DNA from: Cristatella mucedo
Lineage: Eukaryota; Bryozoa; Phylactolaemata; Cristatellidae
Direction of reading: 5' to 3'
Length of the DNA: 64,000 nt
Assembly (NCBI GenBank): GCA_009760855.2
Contig: WPIO01000140.1
Span: 1 to 64,000, forward strand
Below the pieces are notes generated by a model. The model made no database searches, had not been told where the DNA came from, and saw nothing but the letters and a program-made list of their open reading frames with translations. Numbering within the stretch: position 1 is the stretch's first letter; every line of letters starts with the position of its first letter. Positions 46,911 through 59,822 of this stretch are shown here, piece by piece. A program made the position numbers and the translations under genes.

Positions 46911-48074
46911 TGGCGGCATGGAACAGAGGAACCTGAGCATGCAGCAGAGAGACGGTGCCTGTTAAGCGATCCAGAAGCGTGCGACAGAGAGTTTGCAGCC
47001 TGCGGCAAGGATACTGCAGCCTGCGGCATATATACTGCAGCATGTGGCAGAAAGACGCTAGGGCATTAGCTGAAATTGATACAGCATGGGCATATAAGGT
47101 CGAGAGACTGCATCATGCAGCAAAGAGGCGAAGAATAAGGCAGACAGACGCAGCATGTGGCAAAGACTCATCGTCTGAAAAAAGGGCGTTATCGTCTGCA
47201 AAAGAGACGGCATCGTCCGCAAGATGAGACGAGATCGTCCGTATGAGAGACGGCATTATTTAGAGAAAGAGGGTTCACAACACATACGCCTACATCCGGA
47301 AGAGATAAGGCATTGAAGCGTGTGGCGGATTGGTTTTAACGGATAGCTGACAGGATCAGCATGTGTGTTAGAGAATTGGTTTGGTGCTGCAGTAAAATTT
47401 CAGCGTACGGCATATAGAATGTAGTGTGCGCAGAGAGATGCAGCTTCTGAAAGACAGAATGCATTGTCCACAAGACAGACGGAATCTTTTACCAGATATA
47501 CGGCATCGTTGAAAAGAAATGCGAAATCGCTTGCAAGTGATAGGTTAGTAATCGTAAGAGACTCAGCATGGAAATATTCTGCAGATAGTCGACATTTCCT
47601 AACAGTAAGACATAACGTAGAGCATAGAGCTTGAAGCATGCGGCAGAGATTTTGCAGCGTGCGGCAGACAGACTGCAGCAGTCGGCGAAGAGACACAGAA
47701 TATGGCAAGGAGATAGCATAGTCCGCTAATGAGACGGCATTGATATAAGGTGAGACGGCATTGTTCGCAAGAGTGACTGCTACTACCGCAAGAGATATGG
47801 CGAGGCACGATGTAGTGGAGAGACTGTATTATGCAAGAAAAAGAAGCAGCAATTATCACAAAGCCAAAAGCGTCTGACTGAGAGTTGTAAGCGTGCAGCA
47901 GAGAGACTTCAGTCTGCAGCAAAGAGACCGCAGAATGCAGCAGAAAGACACAGCACGTGGCATAGAGACGGCATAGTCAGCAAGGCAGACGGCATCATCA
48001 TCAATAGAGATGGCAACTTCCGAAAGAGGGACGGCATCGTTCGCAAAACGGGCGAAATCATTCGCAAAATTCAG

Positions 48075-48192
48075 ATAAATAAATATGATGAATTTATATA
48101 TCGCCCCAAGATAACTTCATCTCTATTCAGGCGCTTTACATATGCCTCGGGGCTCGAGCTCACGACCTCAGTCAGACCTTGGTCGGGGTATG
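48075..48192 (-). mobile_element. SINE, family A, inserted in the satellite
   Basis: The plus-strand image runs 'gaatttatatatcgcccc', 'aagataacttcatctc', 'caggcgctttacatatgcct', 'cggggctcgagctcacgacc' and 'agaccttggtcgg'. It is the most complete family-A copy and matches 3,785-3,897 across its length. The B box is gtgagctcgagccc. Confidence 0.8.
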
Positions 48193-48395
48193 AATATAAG
48201 GCCATACAGAGTACAGCTTGAAGGAGAGAGACGCAGCCTGTCTCATAGAGCCTTAAGCGTGAGGCAGGGAGTTTGCTGCAAGTGACAGAGCGACTGCATC
48301 ATGCGGCTAAGACTGCAGCATGCAGTGACAAGACGCAGCTCGTGGCACAGAGACGGCATAGCCTGCAAGAGAGACAGCATCGTCCAAAAGAGATA

Positions 48396-48659
48396 ATAAT
48401 AATAATAATTCACTTGATAAAGTGCCCTCTGAGAACTTAATCTCTCTCTCTAGGCGCTTTACATTTGCTGTAAAGTGAAATGCAATTGAATGGTAAGTAA
48501 AATCATGCCTGAAAAACAAACGAAATGAATAATATGGTTAGGGGTGACATGCACAGGGTCAGCATGCAAATGTAGTTAGTGGCAGCATGCACAGTGTCAG
48601 CACGCATAAGCACATCAAGGACGAATCACAGGGACCCACTAAATGCTGTCCTAAATAGG
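48396..48659 (-). mobile_element. LINE 3' tail insertion in the satellite, TSD AGATA
   Basis: 264 bp of LINE 3' UTR and tail, with an (AAT)n run at its left end, are bracketed by AGATA at 48,391-48,395 and 48,660-48,664. Removing the insert leaves a monomer in correct phase. It is strongly 5'-truncated, ending before the RT ORF. Confidence 0.9.
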
Positions 48660-48796
48660 AGATACAGCATCGTTTGCAAAAGTGACGAATATCTTTGCAA
48701 GAGATACGCCATCAACCGCAACTAAAACGGCATGACGGCATTGATGCATGCCCTAATCATACTGTAGCATGCAGCTGAGAGACGCAGTATGTATCA

Positions 48797-49129
48797 TGTG
48801 AGACGCAGTGCTGCCGTGAAGCCATTCACCAGTCAATGGTCGAGAAAATTACGGTAGTTTATTACCGCAGCCAACAAACATAACGTGGACCGTATCCAAA
48901 TACGGAAACAAGGACAAAGAACAAGTAACAAATGGGTCCAATATATAGTAGCCCTGAATGAATGCTATTGGCTGAGGTGGCCTTGGCAGGGGTCTATTGG
49001 CCTAGGTACAGCCAATCAGCTGTAGTCTGCAGCTCCAAGAATAGCCGGTCTCTTGACTCAGTTAATAATGCACTGCAGGTCAAAGTTAAATCGTCCTGCA
49101 CAATGGCTGTGAAGCGGATTCAACCAACA
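48797..49129 (-). mobile_element. Solo LTR, 333 bp, in the satellite, TSD TATCA
   Basis: The insert starts TGTGAGACG and ends CAACCAACA on the plus strand and is bracketed by TATCA (48,792-48,796 and 49,130-49,134). Read on the minus strand it looks like a complete promoter-bearing LTR: CCAAT boxes (gattggctg, gccaatag twice), then a TATA-like ctactatatattgg (plus-strand image about 48,952-48,965), then AATAAA (plus-strand tttatt at 48,858-48,863), then TG...CA ends. No internal retrotransposon genes are present, so recombination between two LTRs is likely. The superfamily is not determined. Confidence 0.85.
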
Positions 49130-52100
49130 TATCATTGAGCCGGAAGCGTGCGACAGAGTCTACAGGGTGCGGCAGAGTGACTGTAGCATGTGGCAGAGAG
49201 GCGCAGCGTTTGGTCGAGGTGGCATCGTCCGCAAGAGAAACGACATCGTTCGCGAGAGAGCTGAATTCGTTCACAAGAGATTCGGCATCGATCGCACCCA
49301 AGATATACGGTAGGAAATTAGCGGCACAGAGACTGCATTATGTTAAATAGAAATACGGTATGTAGCACAGAGCCGGAAGCGTGCAGCAGATTTTTCAAAG
49401 TTAAGCAGAGACTGCAGCTTGCGGCGGAGAAACACAGCTTGTGTGTCATCCGCATGGTGATGTCATCGTCCGCAAGAGAAACGGCATCGTTCAAAAGAGA
49501 TTCGTCATCGTCCGCAAGAGAGACGGCTAAAATCGCGACAACTATTGCATGGCAGCATTCGTCAGAGAGGTTGCAGCATACAACGTAGAGACAAAGCGTG
49601 TAGGACAGAGCCGAAATCGTGCGGCAGAAAATCTGCACCGTGCATCAGACAAACTGCAGCATGAGGTAGAAAGAGGCTGGTAAAGGAACAGATACTGTAA
49701 CGCCTGCACGACAGACCGCATCGTGCACCTGAGAGATGGCCTCATCCGCAAGAGATGGTGCATCGTTCGCGAGAGTTTGAAATCGTTCACAAGAAATATG
49801 GCGTCAATCTCAAAAGACACGGCACAGAAATATGCGGCACAGAGCATGTATTGTGTAGCATATTGACACAACATCCGGCATAGAGCCGGATGCGGGCTGC
49901 GGAGAGTTCGCAGCACGCGGCAGAGAGACTGCTGCATGCTACTGAAAGACAGCGTGTGGCATGGAAATTGCATTGTCCGCAAGAAAGGCGGCATCGTTCG
50001 CAAAAGTGACAAAAACATTTACTGGAATACGGCATCAACCACAACTGATACGGCATGACCGAATGATTCGGAGAGACTGCAGCATGCAGCAGAGAGATGC
50101 AGCGTGAAACGTATAAAAGCCATAGTTCTCAAGACAGGCGGTATTGGCCGTGATAGAAACGGCATCCTGTGCAAAGGAGACGAAATCGTATACAAGAGTT
50201 ACGGCATCAATCGCACGCAAAAGATATTGCAGGCAAAGACAGTGCATTATGTCGCATAGAGACTCAGCATATGCTCAGAGCCGGAAGTGTGTGGCAAAGA
50301 CTTTGCAGGATTTGGCACAAAGACTGCACCACTTGGCAGAGCGACACAGCGTGAGGCATTGTGATATAATCATCATCGAGAGAGACGGCATCGTCAGAGA
50401 GACGAAGTCATCTGCAACGGAGACGGCATTATTCGCAAGAGATACGGTTACAACTGCTACAGATACGGCATATCAGGATGCGGTGAGATTACTGCAGCAT
50501 GCAGCTGAGAGCATGGGCATGTTAAGGATATGGCCAGAAGCGTTTGGCAGAGAGGCAGAGAGACTGCAGAGTGCGGCAAAGAGGCTTCAGCATGCCGCTG
50601 AGAGTTGTAGCACGTGGCATTGAGCCGGAATTGTCCACAAGATGGAAGGCATCGTCCTCAGGAGAAGCTGCATCGTCCGCAAGAGAGAGCATCGTAGGCA
50701 ATACTGATGAAATCCTTCGGAAGACATACGGCATAAACGGAAACCGATAAGACATGGCTGCATGATGCAGATAGACTAAGCTTGGAGGATAGAGACATAG
50801 CCTGTATCAAAGAGCCAAGAGAGTGAAGCAGAAAGTTTGCATTGTGCATAAGAGAGACTGCAGCATGGTGCAGTAAGAAACTGCCAGTGGCATAGTGAAG
50901 ACATCGCTCGCATGACAGACGGCTTCATCCGCAAGAGAGACAACATCGTCCGCAACAGAGACGGCACTGTTCGCAATAGAGACTTCCACAACTGCAAGAG
51001 ATATGGCATAGCAGGATGAGGTGGAGAGACTGCAGCATGCAGCAGAGTAACTCAGTGTGTACTAGAGAGGCAGACGCATGCGGCAGAGAGTTTGCAGCAT
51101 GCGTCAGAGAGACTCAGCATGTGGCAGAAAGACACAGCACTTGGGATAGAAACAGCATCGTCCGAAAGACAGACGACATTGTTCGAAAAAGCGACAAAAT
51201 CGTTCGCAGGAGATACAGAATCAACTGCAACCCATAACGCATTAACGCATCGGTCGAAAGACCGCTGCATGCAGCCAAGAGACGTAGCACATGGCATAGA
51301 GAAGTAAGCGTGCGGCAAAGACTTTGCAGCGTGCAGCAGAGAGAGACTGCAAAATGCGGCCGAGAGACACATCGTGTGACAGGCAGATCGCATCTTCCAA
51401 AAGAGACATGACATCCTCCGCAAAAATAGCGGCATAGTTCAAAAATACGACGAAATTGTTCGCAAGTGCTACGGCAATAAATGAAATTGATACTTCCTGG
51501 ACGTATGCAACTGAGAGACTGCAGCATGCAGCAGAGAGGCGCAGGATAAGGCTGAAAGACTCAGCATGTGGCATAGAGATGGCATCGTCCGCGAGAAAGA
51601 TGGAATCATTCACCATAGAGACGGCATCGTCCGCTAAAGATACGGCGCCATCCGCAAGAGAGATTGTATCGTTGTTTAGAAAGAAATTCGGCGACAGCCA
51701 CAACAGACATGGCATGGGTGGATGTGGCGGAGAGACTACTGCATGCAGTAGAAAGAAGAAGCATGTATCAGAGAGCCAATAGCGTGCCGTATAGAAACTG
51801 CATGGTGCGGCAAAGAGATAACAGCATGCGACAGAAAGACGCATCTTGTCAATAGAGACGTCATCGTCCGGAAAACAGCCACCATTGTCCGCAAGAGAGA
51901 CGGTCTTGAGCGCTACAGAGACCATCGACCAAAACTGATACGGACATATGGGGCAGAGAGACCACAGCAGGCTGCAGAGAGGCGCAGAAAGATGCAGCAT
52001 GTGGCCTAGAGACGGCATCCTTTGCAAGAGAGACTGATTCGTTTGCAGGATATACAGCTACAACAGCAAGAGATGTTCATGGCAGTACGTGCCGCAGAGA

Positions 52101-55100
52101 ATCCAGCATATGGCAGAGAGACGTCATGTGTACTGGAGTGCCAGAAGCGTCGGCAGAGCTTTTTTGAGCGTGCAGCAGCCAGACTGAAGCGTACCGCGGA
52201 AATAATATGCGATTTCAAGAGCGACGGCATCGTCTGCAATAGAGACGGCATCCTTTAAAACAGAGACAAAATCGTTTGCAAGAGATTTGGAATCGATCGC
52301 AAAAGAAACGGCATTAAAAAATGCAGCAGGACGAATTTATTATGTAACAGCGATAAACAGCATGCCTCGCACAGCCGGTAGCGTGCAACAAAGAATTTAC
52401 AGCGTGTGGCAGTCATATGGCAGCATGCTTCAGACAGATTGGGCGTGTAGACGGGAGATCACACCTTCCGCAAGAGCGACGGCATCGTTCGCAAGGAAGA
52501 AGGCACTGTTCAGAAGAGAGATGGCTACAACCATAATAAATATGGCGTGGCTTGATGTAGCTGAAGCCACAAGCGTGTGGCAGAGATTTTAAAGTTGTGG
52601 CAGGTAGACGGCAGCAGGCGGCAGAGAGATACAGCGTGTAGCAAGCAGATGGCATCGTCCAAATGGGAGACGGCATCGTCCGTAAGAGACATGACATCGT
52701 CCGAAGAGACGGCGTTGATTGCAAGAGCGACGAAATCGTTAGTAGTTGATACGGTATCAACCGAAAGTGATACGGCATGGACATAGGCAGCAGAGAGATT
52801 GCTGCATGCGCTAGAAAGGTGCCGTATGTAATAGGGAGCCTGAAGCGTGCGGCTTATAGACTGCAGCATACGGCGGTAAGACGAAACTTGTGGCAGAAAG
52901 ACGCAGATAATGGCATAGAGACGGAATTATCAGTAATACAGAGTGCTTCGTTCGCAAGAGAGACGGCGTTGTCTAAAAGAGAGAAATCATTCGCAAGAGA
53001 AACGGCATCAATCTCAAGAGAGACAGAATCGTTTTCAATGGCTACGGCATCAATCCCAAGGGATGCGAAATGTCGATATGTATCGTGAAATTTTGTTATG
53101 TAGTGCAGAGACACAGCATATGGCAGGGAGCCAGAAGCGTGCTGCAGAGAGTTTGCAGCGTGCGGCAGAGAGACGTAGCCTGTAGCTAAGAAATGGCTTC
53201 GTCCGTAAGGGAGAGGGCATCTTTCACAAACTGTTGGCATCGTCCGTAATCGATACAGTATCAATCGTAAGACATGCGGCACGGAACTATTCGACAGAGA
53301 GACTGTGTAATGTAGCAGAGAGACATAGAATGTAGCATTGAGTCAGAACTTGAGGCAGAGAGTTTTTAGCGTGCGGCAGAGAGGCTACAGCGTTAGTCTG
53401 AGAGACACAGCGAGTGGAAGGAACATTGCATCGCCTGGAAGAGATACGGCATCGTCCGCAAGAGACACGATGTCGTCCGCTTAGAGAGACGGCATCATCC
53501 GCAAGAGTGCTAAAATCGCTTGCAAGGAATACAGCATAAACGGAACCGATACGGCATGGACGTATGCCGCAGAGAGACTGCTGCATGCAACTGTGAGACC
53601 GTGATTTTGAAGAATGCGGCAGATGGACTGCAACGTGTGGCAGAAAGACGCCTAATAGGCAAAAGGATGGCATCGTTCGCAGGAGAGTCGGCATTGTTCG
53701 AAAGTTCGACAAAATTGTTCGCAAGAGATGCAGCATCAACCGAAACTGATATGCAGCAGAGAGACAGCAACATGCAGCAGAGAGGCGAAGCATAATATAG
53801 AAAAACATAGCATGTGGCATATAAACGGCATCGTCTTCATGACACATGGCATCGTCCTCAAGAGGGCCGGCAGCATGCACAAGCGAGACAAAATCGCACC
53901 AAAGAGACACGGCATAGAAATATGTAGCAGATAGGCTACATTATGTAGCAGAGCGATAAAGCATTTTAAATAGGGCAGGAAGCGTTCGTCAGAGAGCTTA
54001 CAGCTCGTGTCAGAGACACCACAACATCGTCCGCAAGAGGGACAGCATCGTTTGCAAGAGTAAAGAGATCGTTTGCAGTTGGAACGGCATGAAGCGGAAG
54101 TCAGGCGGCATGGACCAAGGCAGCAGAGAGACTGCAGCGTGCAGCAGAGAGAGACCGCGTGTATCAGAGAGCCGCAAGCGAGCAGCAAAACGTTTGCAGC
54201 GTGCGGCTTAAAGAAGCAACATTTGGCAGAATGACGGAGCCTGTGGCCTAGAGACGGAATCGTCAGAAAGAAAGACATCATCCGCGAGAGAGACGGATTC
54301 GTCCGCAACAAAGACGACATCATCCGCAAGAGATATGGCATCATTACCAAGAGAGACAAAATCATTCGCAATGCATACGGCATCAATCGCAGAGATGCAT
54401 GATGGAAATATGCGGCAGTGAGACTGTATTTTGTAGCAGAGAGACACAACGTGTAGCACGGAGCCGGGAGCGTGCGGCAGTGAGTTTGCAGCGTGCGGCA
54501 GAGAGAATGCAGCATGTGGCTGATACGCCCAGCATGGGGCAGAGAGAATGCACCGTCCGCAAGACAGAAATCATCGTCCGGAAGATAGTTGGCATCCTCC
54601 GGAAGAGAGATGGAATCGCCCGCAAGAGAGACAGTATCATCTGCAAGAGATATGGCATCGTGTGCACGAAAGAATTATACAACCGCAGGAGATATCGCAT
54701 GGCAGCATGAGGACAACAGACTGCAGCATGCACCAGAAAGGAGCAGCTTGTGGCATAGAGAAGGCATCGCCCGCACGACAGGCGGCATCGTCCGCAAGAG
54801 AATCGGCATCGTTCGCAAGGGAGGTACAAAATTGTTCCCAATAGATACAGCATCTATGGAAAAACACGTGGTACAGAAATACGCGGCACAGAGCCTGCAG
54901 TATGTGCCATTGAGACACAATTTGTGGAATACTGTCCGATATGTTCGGCAGAGAGACTGCAGGATGTGTAAGAAAGACACAGCATGTAGAATGGCAAGTG
55001 CATCGTCAGCAAGAAAGACTGGATCGCGAGCAAAAGAGACGGCATGGTGCACAAACGAGATGGCATCGTCTGAAAATATAGACGGAACCTTTCGCACGAG

Positions 55101-55914
55101 AGACGAAATTGTCCGCAAGAGAGACTGTATCCTTCGCAAAACTGACGAAATCATTCGCAAGACAACAGGCTTCTACTGCAACTGATGAAGCATGAACGCA
55201 TTTGGAAGACAGACTACAACATGTAGAAGAGAGACGCAGCGTGTATCAGAGGTCCAGAAGCAGCCGTCAGAGTTCGCAGCGTGCATCAATGAAACTGAAA
55301 CATTAGGCGGTAAGGAGCAGCTAATAGGATAAAGAGAGAGTCGCTCGCACGAAAGATGGCATCGTCCACAAAAGAGACGGGATAGTCCACAAGAGAGACG
55401 CCATCTTTCGCAAGAAACACGGCATCGTTCGCATGAGAGACGGCTACAACCGTAAGAGATATGGAATGGCAGGACACAGTTGAGAGACTGCAGCATGAAG
55501 AAGAGAGACGCAGCGTGTATCGGATTGCCAGAAGCGTGCAGCAAAGAGTTTGCAGCTTGCGTCAAAGAGACTGCTGCGTGCATCGAAGACACTCCTGCAT
55601 GTGGCAGAAAGAAGCGGCACGTGGAACAAAGACGGCATCCTCCGCAAAAGAGACGGCATCGTTTGCAGAAGTAATGAAGCTGTTCGCAAACACATGACAT
55701 CAACCGCAACTAGACATCACGGACGCATCAGGCAGGGAGACTGCAGTATGCGGTAGAGAGACGCAGAATGTCGCATAGAGACGGGCGCGTGCTGTAGAGA
55801 GCTTACAGCTTGCTGCAGAGCGACTGCAGTATGCGCAAAGAGAAGCAGCATGTCGCATACAAAAGGAATCGGGTGGTAATGATGTTCCATTGTGGAGAAA
55901 CACTGCGTGTGGCA

Positions 55915-56644
55915 AGGAGAACATATAAAATTTCACTGATCCGTGAAGTATTGTAATTGGATTATTGTATTGTATTGAGTCGTGGAATTTGCAAGTCACA
56001 TAGCTACACTAAAACGAAGCTCTATAAGACACATGCATGCACCTCAACAAGCTCCACACATGTATCTCGATCAGCCAGGTTTCAACATTTATGGTTCCTT
56101 CATTCTTGTTCTCCAGCATACCCATCCGAACAACAACGCTTGTAGGCTAGGCATCGTGTATTCCACTGATGTAGGACATAAGTCACATACGTTGCTTTTT
56201 TATTTTTCGATAGGTTGCTTCCGATTTACATCTGGTTTAGAATGGTTTGCATAATAATTTTTTCTTTAATTTGAATGATATTAGTTCCAGTCCCATTTCT
56301 AACATTTTGTCTTTCAAAAGGTACCCTAAACGTAGTCGATCATTAACCAATTTTTAAAGTATTTTCTTTACAATCTGCCTTAACCTTTGTTGCCGTTAAT
56401 AACCTAGCTTGTAGAAGTGCTTCGGTTAACAATCAGTGTGTCCGGTCATTACGGCAAACTCATAGCTTGTGGTGAGCACATGGCTTCGATTCGCCAGGGA
56501 GCTTGTCCAGAACTACTGCGATGCACAAGTTGGGAATTCTTAAATATAGCTGTTTGCTGCGCCTTGAGAGGCCTTAGCAAGCTAAAATAGAGCAGTTAGC
56601 CACTAAGTAGGCTTTGGGTTAACAGGGTTAATATGCCAGTCGAG
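55915..56644. other. Non-satellite segment inside the array
   Basis: Satellite monomers stop near 55,915 and resume at about 56,704. The ~730 bp is AT-richer, with a 'tattgtattgtattg' stretch near 55,962-55,976. The two ORFs of 62 and 90 codons have no recognisable motif. Its origin is unknown. Confidence 0.5.
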
Positions 56645-56703
56645 GCATGGGGCATACCGAGTAGCCCAAGAGGTAAAGTGTTCGCACTTACAGAACCAGG
56701 TCG
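56645..56703 (+). mobile_element. SINE head (tRNA-like, A box) cut by the satellite
   Basis: 'gagtagcccaagaggtaaag' resembles an RNA polymerase III A box in a tRNA-like head. It is followed by 'cagaaccaggtcgtgggt', the beginning of the B-box region, where satellite sequence (atcgtccgcaag) takes over abruptly. The tail is missing. Confidence 0.55.
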
Positions 56704-58319
56704 TGGGTATCGTCCGCAAGGGAGAAGGCACAGTCTGCAAGAAAGATGGCATCTTTCGCAACCGTAACAACATCGTTCGCAAGTGAGACGGCAGCAACCG
56801 CAAGAGATGTCGCTTAGCAGTATGTGGCAGAGAATCTTTAACGACCACCAGATAGACGTAGCGCGTATTAGAGATCCAGATGCTTGTGGGTGAGAGTTAT
56901 CAGCCTGTGACAGAGTTGCTGCAGCATACGGCAGAAAGACATAGATTGCGAAAGAAAGACCGCACCGCTTGCAAGAGATATGGCATCGATCTCAAGAGAT
57001 ACGAGTCGAAACTTTGCGGTGGAGAGACTGCATTATATAGTATAGAGAAACAGCATAGTGTATAGAAGCGGAATCAAGCAGCACACAATTTTCAGCGTGC
57101 GGCAGAGAGAATGCAGCGAGCCCGCACAAAGACCCCAAGTGTGTCATGGGGATTGGATCGTCCTCAAGAGAGACGGCATCGTCCACGAGACAGACGTTGT
57201 AGACTGCAAAGAGACTGCATCGTTCGTAAGAGAGACAGCTACTATCTCGAGAGATATGGCACAGATGCGGCATAGAGAATGCAGCATCCAACAGAATGGT
57301 GGCACATGTATCAGAAAGCCGGAAGCTTGCTGCAGTGAGTTTTTACCTTGCGTCGGAAAGACACAGAATGCGGTATAGAGACGGAATCGTCCACAAGAAA
57401 GACGGCATCGTTCGCTAGAGAGGCGGATACAAACACCTGATATGTGGCTACCAATTATGCGTTGGAGAGACTGTAGCATGCAGAAGAGAGGCAGCATGTA
57501 TCAAATAGCCCGAGGCTTGCGGTTGAGAGTTTTCAGATTCCGACAGAGAGACTCCAGCTTGTGGTAGAGAGACCCCACTTGTGGTAGAACGCCAATATCG
57601 TCTGCAGGAGAAAAGGCATCGTTCTCGAAAGAGACGGAATCGTTCCCATGATATACATAAACAATCTCAAGAGATACGGCATAGCAATTTGCGGCAGAGT
57701 GACTGTATTATGTAGCGCAGAGAAGCAGCTTGTGGCAGAGAGCCGGAAGTGAGCGGGGCAGAGAGTTTGCAGCTTGTGGCAGGGAAACGATATCGTCCGC
57801 AAGAACGCAAGCATGGTCCGGAATAGAGACTAAATCGTCCGCAAGGGAGATGGCATCGTACAAAAGAGAGACGGCATCATCCGAAGAAGATGTCAAATGC
57901 CAGAATGCAGCAAAAAGACTGCAGCATGCGGTAAAAAGACAGAGCATGTGGCATAGAGACGGCACCTCCCATAAGAGGTAGGGCTTCGTCTGCAAGAGAG
58001 AAGGCAGCGTCTGCTAGGGAGACGCAATTGTTTGCGAGAGTGGTGAACTCGTTTGCACGAGAAACAGAAGCAACCACCACCGAGAGGCCAGTGACGTATA
58101 GGGAAGACAAACTTCAGCAAATAGCAGAGAGACACAGAGTTTATCAGAGGCGAAAACGTGCAACTGAGAGATTCCAGCGTGCGGCAGAGGCCGTAGCGAG
58201 CGGCATAGAGACGCAGAGTGTGGGAATGGGATTGCATCGTCCGCGAGAGTGACGGCATTGTTCGCAAGAGAGGCGACATTGTCCGCAAGAGAGACGGCTA
58301 CTATCGCAAGAGATAGGGC

Positions 58320-59822
58320 TCAGCTGGTCCGCCACGACCCGTTCCAGTGTCTTTGATAGGAATGATAGAAGGGAGACTGGGCGGTAGTTGCTTAAGTTCT
58401 CTTGGTCTAGTGTCGATTTCTTGAGAAGTGGCCTGAATGCAGCTTTTTTTGAAAGGTGCTGGGACATGACCTGAGGCTAATGATATATTAATGATGTTAG
58501 TTATGCATGGCAGCAACATATCAATGCAACGTATGAGCAGGACAGTGGGAATAGGGTCCAGGGGACTTGTCTTCTTCGATTGAGATACGAACTTCAAGAC
58601 TAGATCACTAGTGACCTGCTTAAATGTAGACATTGAGGCGCAGCCAGGAATCGTGGAACAGCATTCTAGTGGAGATGTTACCATCGCAGGGATGGATTCC
58701 CTGATCTTGTCTATCTTCTGCATAAAGAATCTAGAGATGCGATTGGCTTGATCATCACAAGGATCATCAGGTAAGGAACTAACCTGGGAGCGGTTGAGTA
58801 GATGGTTGATCGCCGACATCAGCATTTCTGGATTGTTCATCTGTGATTCAACAATGTTTCTATAGAAGCTAGACATGGCCTTTGCTAGGATCGATCGGTA
58901 CGACCCACAGTAGTCTTCATATGCCTGTCGATGGACAGTCAGTCCAGATCTTTTGCATGCTGTTTTAAGTTTCCGCTTAGTAAACCTGGCTAGTTTAATG
59001 TCTGTGGTAAACCATAGGCCGTCTGGGCGGCGGCGCACAGTGCGCTTTTTCAGAGGTGCAAACTCGTCGAGCGTGTCAGCTAGGGTCGTTTTGTAGCTAT
59101 CTACCAAAGATGACAGATCGGAGGGATTGACTGAGCAGATGAGGTGAAGCAGATATTCTCACACGAACAGCGTCTATGTCCAGGGTCTTGAGGTTTCGTG
59201 ATTCACAGATTATTTTAGAGGAAGAAGTGGGCACACACTGTAGATTAAATGAGATCTGCATGTGTTCAGATAAGCAGGATTTGGTGATAATTGGTGATGA
59301 CAAAGTGCCGTTGCATGAGAAAATCTGGTCGAGTGGGTGGCCCTTGATGTGAGTAGGGCCATGCACATGAGCCACAAGAGACAATGAGTCAGTCAATGCA
59401 TGAAATTCGGTGCTGAAAGCGTCAGATAAGTTTTTAAAGTGAACGTTGAAATCACCCATAACGAGGAAGGATCGATTTCTTGCACACAGAATCGAAATGA
59501 GATCGGAGAAATCTGAGATAAAGGAGGATTTGGTACCTGGCGGGCGATAGACTACTGCCACTATCGGTAGCTTGTTTTCGGATGAGACTAAGACAATTGA
59601 ATCAAAAGACTGCTTCGAGGGTACTACAAATGGCTTTAAGTTGAATTTCGAGCGCACGATAATAGCAGCTCCACCTCCAGTTTTGATCGATCTAGGGGTG
59701 TGAAAGAACGAGAAACCAGATGGGGTCGCGTCTTTTATTGTCGGGCAGTTTATTGATTTCAGCCAAGTTTCAGTTGGGGCGAGCAGGTCGATACCATTTT
59801 CAGAAATAAGGTTGCTTATTAC
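58320..59822 (-). mobile_element. LINE fragment: endonuclease domain and linker
   Basis: The minus strand encodes an apurinic-type endonuclease. It has TETWL near 59,770, VVYRPPG, FLVMGDFNVHF (about 59,445-59,475), PTHIKGHPLDQIF (about 59,330-59,370) and LSEHMQISF. After a frameshift near 59,100-59,130 come the linker ORF 59,107-58,301 (LDEFAPLKKRT, SSLPDDPCDD, TSPLDPIPT) and the first RT residues. The endonuclease nicks the target for primed reverse transcription. The fragment stops at both ends inside the coding region and lacks the RT core and tail. It is the only place in the window where this LINE's endonuclease is visible. Confidence 0.9.
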
